Source of the DNA: B21-G16 sp003644825 [NCBI: Candidatus Zhuqueibacterota bacterium]
GTDB taxonomy: Bacteria; SM23-31; B21-G16
Length of the DNA stretch: 5,017 bases
Direction of reading: 5' to 3'
NCBI GenBank assembly: GCA_003644825.1
Contig: QNDJ01000170.1
Span: 1 to 5,017, forward strand
A program made the position numbers and the translations under genes. The notes under the pieces were generated by a model that worked only from the letters and a program-made list of their open reading frames with translations, was not told the DNA's origin and ran no database searches. Positions 1-5,017 of this stretch are shown here, piece by piece. How positions within the stretch are numbered: the first letter of the stretch is position 1; every line of letters begins with the position of its first letter.

Positions 1-209
1 ATACAAATCCAGTAATACAGGTTGAAAATAGGGTTCTGCCCGAAAAAAGGATAATAAATGAATATAACAAAATGAGCCTTGTCAATTCTCCAATATTTAA
101 CAGAGCAGGTATTCAAAATAAAGGAGTAGAGAATTTCAGAAATGAAATATTAAAAAAAGAGGGCAATTTCCCGGAACTCCTGGGATTTACTCTTAACATT
201 ATTGCTTAA
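1..209 (+). CDS. C-terminal end of an unrecognised protein (5' end outside window)
   Basis: A frame with its first whole codon at base 3 is open to the left edge and ends at the TAA at 207-209, giving the last 68 residues of a protein. The other two + frames close at once (TAA at 13, TGA at 23). The fragment is hydrophilic, rich in Lys, Glu and Asn, with a probable helical part containing PEKRIINEY and a more hydrophobic tail ending in LGFTLNIIA. I recognise no family, catalytic motif, sorting signal or membrane segment. An intrinsic terminator 29 bases after the stop supports a real gene end. An internal start at the ATG at 79-81 is possible, but the frame stays open upstream of it, so a longer gene cut by the window edge is more likely. 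Function unknown. Confidence 0.6.
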   Translation, partial: TNPVIQVENRVLPEKRIINEYNKMSLVNSPIFNRAGIQNKGVENFRNEILKKEGNFPELLGFTLNIIA

Positions 210-237
210 GACAATTGCCTCTCTATTATTAAAGCTT

Positions 238-265
238 AAGCTCCTGAAAATACAGGAGTTTTTTA
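238..265 (+). terminator. Rho-independent terminator of the upstream gene
   Basis: CTCCTG (241-246) pairs perfectly with CAGGAG (253-258) around the 6-base loop AAAATA. The stem extends outward by one G-U and two A-U pairs (238-240 with 259-261), and the 3' arm runs straight into six Ts (259-264). There is no T-run on the opposite strand, so it works in the + direction only. It lies 29 bases after the stop at 207-209 and 134 bases before the next start, which separates the two genes transcriptionally. Confidence 0.85.
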
Positions 266-398
266 TTGTAAAAACTGGTAAAAACAGTTAACTTATAAAT
301 TATAAAATTTTTTATAACTTATATTTAAAGTATAAATTAAAGTTAAAGTTATTAAATATCGATTATTAAATTGTATTAATACAATTATATTATATATA
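266..398 (+). promoter_or_regulatory. A+T-rich leader presumed to hold the promoter of the large surface-protein gene
   Basis: This 133-base stretch between the terminator and the GTG start is almost entirely A and T. It must hold the promoter if the gene is transcribed on its own. So many TATA-like strings occur that no single -35/-10 pair can be chosen. TATATT at 386-391 is a possible -10 box that would place the transcript start at or next to the GTG at 399. TAtaTTTa at 320-327 resembles the Bacteroidota -7 consensus TAnnTTTG except for its last base. AACTTATA occurs twice (290-297 and 316-323), and TATAAAA/TTTTATA (301-307/310-316) forms an A-T hairpin. No purine-rich ribosome-binding site precedes the GTG. 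Confidence 0.4.
369..386. promoter_or_regulatory. Perfect 18-bp palindrome upstream of the large gene (possible operator)
   Basis: AATTGTATTAATACAATT reads identically on both strands. Its last base lies 12 bases before the GTG start at 399. A gapless dyad of this length with internal G and C (G373, C382) stands out even in A+T-rich DNA. Its position over or beside the likely core promoter fits the operator of a dimeric regulator, but no regulator gene is in the window and chance cannot be excluded. Confidence 0.35.
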
Positions 399-494
399 GT
401 GGAAGATTTTAAATCATTAGGAAAAAGTTTTTTCTGCTTCTTTCTACTAACAATTTTATCAGTATCTTTATATCCTTTCAAGGATGTTGAAGCA
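399..494 (+). other. Signal peptide of the large surface protein (residues 1-32)
   Basis: Residues 1-10 carry Lys5 and Lys9. Residues 11-27 form an uninterrupted hydrophobic core (FFCFFLLTILSVSLYPF), and residues 28-32 (KDVEA) end in a V-x-A signal-peptidase-I-type site. Cleavage is expected after Ala32, giving a mature chain starting ES. Cys13 lies at the start of the core with no lipobox before it, so this is not a lipoprotein signal. It implies Sec export across the inner membrane, consistent with the C-terminal outer-membrane sorting domain. Confidence 0.8.
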
Positions 495-3400
495 GAAAGT
501 ATTTTATATTTTTCACCTGATTCTGCTTATATTTCTTTTTCTGATACAACTTTTAATTTTGGAGATGTAATTTACAACACTCAGGCCTATTATAAATATT
601 TTTATGTATATAATAACGGGAATGATACTCTTTTCATCAATAGAATTGAATTACCCGCAAGTAGTGATTCAGTTAGCTTTTCGATATGGTATTACAATAC
701 AATAGTCCATAAGGATACAATACTTGCTGGCAGATATAAAAGGTGGAGAATACACTTTTTCCCTTATGAGAAAAAAACATATATGGACACAATAAGGATA
801 CATTCCAATGCAGTAAATGATTCAATAAAAAATTTATATATTACAGGATATGCAGACCCCGGCGACATAAGTGTAATGACAGACGAATATGATTTCGGAA
901 ACATTAAAGTTGGAACAAGTGTATGGGAATATTTTATAATTTTTAATGATGGAAGTTCGAACCTTACAATTACAGATATAAACATAAATGATACTGCATT
1001 TTCTGTAGATGATACATCTTTTGTAATAGACCCCTCAATCAGTGTTTCAAGAAGTGTGATTCTAACTTTTTCCCCATACCAGGTTAGAGAATTTATAGAT
1101 ACAATGCGTATTTTAAGTTCAGATATAGATGAACCAGAAACCCGTGTCATACTTCGGGGTGAAGGAAGTATTCCTGTTTTATCAACCACTTTAGAAACCC
1201 TGAACTTCGGAAGTAAGAATATTAACACTGTTGGTATATATAAACTTCCTGTAAAAAATGAAGGTGGATATGACTTAAATATCTATGATATAGACTGGAG
1301 TGATACGTCAGCTTTTACCCTCACTGATACATCTGAAGTTATTACTCCCGGGGAAAATTCTTCTATTTTTGTGAATTTTATGCCTTCAGAAGAAAAAGAA
1401 TACAGGGACACTCTTAGAATTTATTCAAACAACTATAGTGATACAATTACATATCTTTATCTTGAAGGAACAGGGACAGCACCTGATATTGAAAATCAGA
1501 GCTATAATATAGATTTTGGGAATATATCGCTATACAATGAAAAAACCGATTCAATTATTATAAGGAACACAGGGTCTGGAAATTTAACTCTTTCAGGATT
1601 TTCTCATATTCAGGCAGATTCAATATTTAATTTTGATAATTCGTCAAAAACAATTTCTCCGGGGGATTCTCTGATATTTTCTGTATTATTTACTCCTTAT
1701 GAAAAGGATACAATCCTTGATACTATTACAATCGAAACGAACCTGATAAACGGTGATACGGTTTATATTTATTTATCCGGGGTTGGAACCGCCCCTCTTA
1801 TTTCAATAAATAATGTTTCTGTAGAATTTGATTCTGTTGTTCCACCTTCCACTGAAACAATACAGGATACTATTATCAACAATGGCAATTCAGTGCTCAC
1901 TCTAAATAACGTAACTGTTGGTGGAACCGCTTTTGAAACAGACCTTACCCCGGGAACAGAAATAAATTCAGGTGATTTTTTAGTCTTTACTATCACATTT
2001 AATCCTGAATTTGGCCAGGTTTATAACGATAGTATTATTATAACCACAAATGACCCGGATAACCCTGAAATAATAATACACCTTTCAGGTACAGGAAAAG
2101 CAGCAGAATTAAGTACATCGTCTTTGTCATTAAATTTTGGTGATACATCTACAGGAAATACAATCTATGATAGTTTAATAATATATAATAATGGAACAAT
2201 TAATTTAAATGTTACAGACATCAATCTTGCAAAAATAGAAAGAGGAAGTCAGCATACTATTTTTGAGGATTTGCCTGTTTACAATGCATTTTCAATTTCT
2301 GATACGACTGTTGTTATAGCTCCTCAAGATTCTTACTGCCTTCATTTAAGTTTTACACCTCAATATGAAATGGGGTATTTTGATACCCTTATTATAGTAT
2401 CAAATACAAATTCTACAGTAAATTCCAGGATAGCATTGACAGGAAATTCCAGCAAAAATTTTTATCCTGAGATTTTAACAATTCCTGACACCACGGTACT
2501 TGAAGACCAGCTATATACATACAATATTTATGCTTATGACTTCGATGGTGATCGGGTTGTATATACGCTAACTTCTGCCCCATCAGATATGACATTAGAT
2601 ACTATAAGTGGAAGTATACAATGGACTCCATCTGACGCTGATGCTGATAGTATCCATTCAATTATAATTTATGCAAGCGACGGAAAAACTGGAATCGATA
2701 GTCAGAAGTTTTCAATCAGAGTAATAGAGGTCAATGGTGCACCTCAGGTTCTTTCAACACCAGATACAATTGCCTATCTGGACAGCCTGTATTCGTTCCA
2801 GTTAAACGTTTTTGATGAAGAAAATGACTCTCTTATTTATCGTTTTTTAAGCGCACCCTTTTATCCTTCACCGATGATAATTGATGAGAATGGATTGATA
2901 ACATGGATACCTGTTGCTACTGGAACTTACAATATTATTCTGCAAATAAGAGATGTAAGGGGGGCTGTTACAACCTTAAGTTTTAAAATATATGTTATAG
3001 AATTGAATTATCCTCCAGAATTCGCTTCCATACCTGATACATCTATTTATGAGGATTCATTATTTGAAAAAGTTCTAATTGCAACTGATAAAAATAATGA
3101 TGAACTAATCTTTTCTTTAGTTAACTCACCTTCAAATATGACTATAGATTCCCTAACCGGTAAAATAGAATGGACACCTGAAAACGACGATGTTGGTAAA
3201 TATTCAATTGTAATATCTGTTACTGATAATAAGGGCGGATATGATACGACAAACTTTAACATTAATGTTTTAAATACAAACGACCCTCCTGTAATAAGCT
3301 CAATTTCTGACACAACTATCTATACAGAAGTTGAATTTTACCTTATAGTAACGGCTGTGGATGTTGATTCCGGGGATACATTTTACTTCTATGATAATAC

Positions 3401-4694
3401 GGAGCTTTTTGATATTGATTCTTTATCGGGTGAAATCAGGTTTACTCCATCTCTTTCTGATACAGGTGTTTATCCTGTTATGATAAAGGTATCTGATGGT
3501 GAATCAACCGATAGTACAGAATTTACAATTACAATAGCTCATATCAATCTGCCACCTGTGGTTTACCTGCCAGAAGACACATTCTTTTATGAAGATGACA
3601 CATTAAAAATTTATCTGAATAGATTTGTTACAGATCCTGATAATTCTGCTGATGAGCTTATTTGGAGTTTAAATTCTGGAGATAATATATCTGGAATTGT
3701 TGAAGATAGTATTGCTTATATTTTTTCAACATTAAACTGGAACGGAACTGAAGAACTGACCTTTATTGTGCAGGATCCTCAATCACTTGCTGATACAGCC
3801 ATAGTAAAGTTTACTGTGTATGAGGTAAATGACATTCCTGTAATACTGGAACCTGAAAGGTCTTTGAGTTTTAATGAAGATGAAACCCTCAGTGTGGATA
3901 TTTCAAACTGGGCTACAGACGTTGAGGATAATATTCACAACCTGAAATGGGAATTTTCATCCGATACAATAATACATATTTCCATTGATGATAACCTGAA
4001 AGCTTATTTTATCCCCGCACCGAACTGGTATGGTAGAGATACTGTTAATTTTTCAGTAACAGATTCAGATTCTGCAAAAGCAACAGGAAAATTGTACATT
4101 AATGTTAAATCAGTAAATGACCCACCCGTTATTACATACATAACACCTGAAAATGACACAACCATCACTGAAGATGATTCCCTTATTTTTGAGGTTGAAT
4201 TCACCGATATTGATAACGATACTGTTTCTGTTTTCTGGTTTGTGGATAACATCCTTAAATCGAATGATATCCAGTTTATATTTCATAATTATTTTGCCGG
4301 TAAACTGCAGGTAGAAGTAAAATTGATTGTCACAGATAATGTTGATTCCACAATCAATCTATGGAAGATTTATTGCAAATCCACAACAGATATTAATCCT
4401 GACAAAAATATTCCATCAAAATGGGAGCTATTTCAGAATTTTCCCAATCCATTTAACAGCATAACAACCATAAAGTTTAGTGTTCCTCATTCTTCAAGAG
4501 TCAGTTTAAAGATATATAACCTTCAGGGAAGGTTAATAAAGAACCTTGTTAATTCTACTTTACTTCCTGGAAAGTACAGTGTAATCTGGGATGGCAGGAA
4601 TAGTTATGGAATTACAACAGCGACCGGTATATATATAATAAAATTGCAGGGAAACGATTTTGTTTCAACAAGAAAAATTTTATTTCTAAAATAA
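399..4694 (+). CDS. Giant secreted multi-repeat surface protein: ASH-like repeats, cadherin-like repeats and FlgD-like/T9SS-type C-terminal sorting domain
   Basis: This encodes a 1431-residue protein, probably exported and cell-surface bound or released, acting as a stalk, adhesin or matrix fibre. Visible in order: a signal peptide (1-32); six ASH / choice-of-anchor D-like Ig-fold repeats (about 44-685); seven cadherin-like repeats (about 687-1327) with paired acidic motifs of calcium-binding type; a short linker (1328-1340); and a FlgD-Ig-like / Por-secretion C-terminal domain (1341-1431). No catalytic domain or internal membrane segment is seen. The start is GTG at 399: the frame is open back to 336 but has no ATG there, no other ATG/GTG/TTG lies nearby, and this start gives a well-formed signal peptide. 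No Shine-Dalgarno site is present. The mature chain has only two cysteines (647, 1326) and is rich in Asp, Thr, Ser, Asn and Ile. The frame is intact. A surface role is inference from the domains; the ligand is unknown. Confidence 0.93.
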   Translation: MEDFKSLGKSFFCFFLLTILSVSLYPFKDVEAESILYFSPDSAYISFSDTTFNFGDVIYNTQAYYKYFYVYNNGNDTLFINRIELPASSDSVSFSIWYYNTIVHKDTILAGRYKRWRIHFFPYEKKTYMDTIRIHSNAVNDSIKNLYITGYADPGDISVMTDEYDFGNIKVGTSVWEYFIIFNDGSSNLTITDININDTAFSVDDTSFVIDPSISVSRSVILTFSPYQVREFIDTMRILSSDIDEPETRVILRGEGSIPVLSTTLETLNFGSKNINTVGIYKLPVKNEGGYDLNIYDIDWSDTSAFTLTDTSEVITPGENSSIFVNFMPSEEKEYRDTLRIYSNNYSDTITYLYLEGTGTAPDIENQSYNIDFGNISLYNEKTDSIIIRNTGSGNLTLSGFSHIQADSIFNFDNSSKTISPGDSLIFSVLFTPYEKDTILDTITIETNLINGDTVYIYLSGVGTAPLISINNVSVEFDSVVPPSTETIQDTIINNGNSVLTLNNVTVGGTAFETDLTPGTEINSGDFLVFTITFNPEFGQVYNDSIIITTNDPDNPEIIIHLSGTGKAAELSTSSLSLNFGDTSTGNTIYDSLIIYNNGTINLNVTDINLAKIERGSQHTIFEDLPVYNAFSISDTTVVIAPQDSYCLHLSFTPQYEMGYFDTLIIVSNTNSTVNSRIALTGNSSKNFYPEILTIPDTTVLEDQLYTYNIYAYDFDGDRVVYTLTSAPSDMTLDTISGSIQWTPSDADADSIHSIIIYASDGKTGIDSQKFSIRVIEVNGAPQVLSTPDTIAYLDSLYSFQLNVFDEENDSLIYRFLSAPFYPSPMIIDENGLITWIPVATGTYNIILQIRDVRGAVTTLSFKIYVIELNYPPEFASIPDTSIYEDSLFEKVLIATDKNNDELIFSLVNSPSNMTIDSLTGKIEWTPENDDVGKYSIVISVTDNKGGYDTTNFNINVLNTNDPPVISSISDTTIYTEVEFYLIVTAVDVDSGDTFYFYDNTELFDIDSLSGEIRFTPSLSDTGVYPVMIKVSDGESTDSTEFTITIAHINLPPVVYLPEDTFFYEDDTLKIYLNRFVTDPDNSADELIWSLNSGDNISGIVEDSIAYIFSTLNWNGTEELTFIVQDPQSLADTAIVKFTVYEVNDIPVILEPERSLSFNEDETLSVDISNWATDVEDNIHNLKWEFSSDTIIHISIDDNLKAYFIPAPNWYGRDTVNFSVTDSDSAKATGKLYINVKSVNDPPVITYITPENDTTITEDDSLIFEVEFTDIDNDTVSVFWFVDNILKSNDIQFIFHNYFAGKLQVEVKLIVTDNVDSTINLWKIYCKSTTDINPDKNIPSKWELFQNFPNPFNSITTIKFSVPHSSRVSLKIYNLQGRLIKNLVNSTLLPGKYSVIWDGRNSYGITTATGIYIIKLQGNDFVSTRKILFLK
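528..2453 (+). repeat. Six tandem ASH / choice-of-anchor D-like Ig-fold repeats in the protein (residues about 44-685)
   Basis: Approximate repeats are residues 44-152, 155-257, 259-361, 362-465, 466-567 and 568-685. Each opens with a [F/V]-[D/N]-F-G or related strand (for example FNFGD 52-56, YDFGN 164-168, LNFGS 268-272, IDFGN 371-375, LNFGD 578-582). Next comes a [N/D]-x-G turn followed by L-x-[I/V] (NNGNDTLFI, NTGSGNLTL, NNGTINLNV). Each closes with F-x-P...D-[T/S]-[I/L/M] and a final G-x-G or similar. The conserved Pro is at 122, 226, 329, 433, 536 and 654, and the conserved Asp is exactly eight residues later in all six. The period is 103-104 residues except the last (118), which carries an insertion. 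ASH-type folds are beta sandwiches used as stalks or binding modules; assignment to this superfamily is from motif pattern, not a profile search. Confidence 0.8.
2457..4379 (+). repeat. Seven tandem cadherin-like repeats in the protein (residues about 687-1327)
   Basis: Repeats begin at N-x-x-P junctions at residues 687, 779, 870, 961, 1050, 1144 and 1240 (periods 92, 91, 91, 89, 94, 96), and the last runs to about 1327. Each has an early acidic turn, usually ED. A D-x-[D/E/N]-rich loop follows, as in DFDGD 714-718, DEEND 806-810, DKNND 897-901, DVDSGD 988-993, DPDNSAD 1079-1085, DVED 1174-1177 and DIDND 1270-1274. Near the end most have a [V/I]-x-D strand followed by further polar or acidic residues. 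The first four carry the G-x-I-x-[W/F]-x-P motif of dystroglycan/He-PIG-type cadherin-like domains. The fifth and sixth instead have N-W-x-G (1113-1116, 1209-1212), as in tandem-95/VCBS-type repeats. The seventh is more PKD-like (VSVFWFVDN 1276-1284). Calcium binding and a rod-like shape are inferred from the family. Confidence 0.82.
4419..4691 (+). other. C-terminal FlgD-Ig-like / T9SS type A-like sorting domain (residues 1341-1431)
   Basis: The domain starts WELFQNFPNPFN (1342-1353), continues with TTIKFSVP (1356-1363), LKIYNLQGRLIKNL (1370-1383), GKYSVIWDGRNSYG (1391-1404) and TGIYIIKL (1409-1416), and ends TRKILFLK at the C terminus. This is the classic order of the FlgD-Ig-like C-terminal domain, related to the Por-secretion-system tails of Bacteroidota. 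In characterised T9SS systems such tails direct outer-membrane passage and are then removed or replaced by a surface anchor. No secretion-system gene lies in the window, so T9SS use here is an inference, and in several FCB lineages carrying this domain it is unproven. Confidence 0.9.
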
Positions 4695-5017
4695 AGGAAA
4701 TATCTTTATAGTAAACATTTCTAATAAAGCAATACTATTAATAAAAAAACCGATACTTTAAATGTCAGGAACTGTCTGAAACTAAATTTAACTAAAAAAT
4801 AACGCAAAAAAGGCGCAAAGGAAGTATGGTTTATTTAACATAAATTTACTTAATTAGTGAAATTCGTTGTTTATATACTAACAGAATATTATTAGTAGTA
4901 GTAAGTACATTCTGGAAGTTTCTGAAGAAATTTGACCTTCTTTTTGTGACCTTCTTTTTGGCCATTTAATACATCAAATTTCATAAATTTTCTTCTTTAT
5001 TTTCTTGAATATTCTCC
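4695..5017. other. Downstream intergenic region with no convincing gene
   Basis: These 323 bases are strongly A+T-rich with stops in all frames. ATAAAG (4691-4696) can pair with CTTTAT (4704-4709) across the stop codon, but with little G+C and no T-run after it, so it is not called a terminator and no good one is seen for the large gene. CGCAAA occurs twice within 17 bases (4803-4808 and 4814-4819). A perfect 14-bp tandem repeat lies at 4933-4960. On the minus strand two tiny overlapping frames start at 4984 (30 codons, Lys-rich) and 4965 (39 codons, beginning MAKKKVTKRR). Neither has a clear ribosome-binding site or a recognisable product. No tRNA, rRNA or mobile-element ends are visible. 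Confidence 0.6.
4933..4960. repeat. Perfect 14-bp tandem duplication
   Basis: TGACCTTCTTTTTG occurs twice head to tail with no mismatch and no spacer (4933-4946, 4947-4960). Each copy has a run of five Ts, which favours slippage. It is in otherwise non-coding sequence, within the two tiny minus-strand frames. The unit is not a multiple of three, so gain or loss of a copy would change any reading frame through it. Confidence 0.85.

Noticed and set aside
293-481. 62-codon minus-strand open frame across the leader and signal-peptide region
   Set aside because: It overlaps the start of the large gene and the A+T-rich leader, its composition (Lys, Ile, Asn, Leu, Tyr) is what A+T-rich non-coding DNA gives, and no family is recognisable.
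399-494. Lipoprotein signal using Cys13
   Set aside because: Cys13 sits at the start of the hydrophobic core with no L-x-[A/G/S]-C lipobox before it, and a normal signal-peptidase-I site is seen at residues 30-32.
764-1228. 154-codon minus-strand open frame, with shorter ones at 1769-1996, 2413-2595, 3047-3313 and 4004-4252
   Set aside because: All lie antisense within the intact large gene, whose domain structure is unambiguous. They have no recognisable motifs, and their Ser/Thr/Val-rich composition follows from reading the repetitive GAT-ACN-type codons backwards.
528-4379. DNA-level tandem repeats or a recombination-prone array within the large gene
   Set aside because: The periodicity is at protein level. 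The repeats share short motifs and the frequent GATAC (Asp-Thr) string, but I see no long identical DNA blocks between units.
4691-4709. Hairpin at the stop codon as a terminator for the large gene
   Set aside because: The six-pair stem has a single G-C pair and is followed by mixed sequence without a T-run.
4846-4984. Two tiny minus-strand frames as real genes (4892-4984, 30 codons; 4846-4965, 39 codons)
   Set aside because: They overlap each other in different frames, have no clear ribosome-binding site or known product, and contain the 14-bp duplication. They are kept only as context for that repeat.
1-5017. Defence system, CRISPR array, insertion sequence, tRNA or rRNA
   Set aside because: No direct-repeat/spacer array, transposase, terminal inverted repeats, cloverleaf or nuclease/ATPase motifs are visible on either strand.

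Overview
The window is dominated by one very long gene on the + strand (399-4694, 1431 codons). It encodes a secreted, repeat-built surface protein: a signal peptide, six ASH / 'choice-of-anchor D'-like Ig-fold repeats, seven cadherin-like repeats with regularly placed acidic calcium-type motifs, and a C-terminal FlgD-Ig-like / Por-secretion-type sorting domain. No enzymatic domain is visible, so the protein reads as a stalk, adhesin or cell-surface fibre.

The DNA is very A+T-rich (roughly one third G+C by eye, lower between genes). A-T-rich leaders without a Shine-Dalgarno site and the C-terminal FPNPFN...WDGR...TGIY...RKILFLK signature are typical of the FCB group (Bacteroidota, Ignavibacteria, Cloacimonetes, Marinimicrobia and relatives) and of nearby candidate phyla such as WOR-3. 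The sequence alone does not fix the phylum.

Layout: 1-209 is the 3' end of an unrecognised + strand gene. 238-265 is a good intrinsic terminator for it. 266-398 is an A+T-rich leader with a perfect 18-bp palindrome (369-386) just before the GTG start of the large gene. 399-4694 is the large gene. 4695-5017 is intergenic with no convincing gene; it holds a perfect 14-bp tandem duplication (4933-4960) and a short CGCAAA-type repeat.

The large gene appears to be transcribed on its own: a terminator insulates it from the upstream gene and about 320 bp without a clear gene follow it. I see no defence system, mobile element, CRISPR array or RNA gene. What deserves a second look lies in the protein: its strict repeat registers, a divergent basic-aromatic first repeat, an insertion in the sixth repeat, and a change of cadherin-like subtype along the rod.
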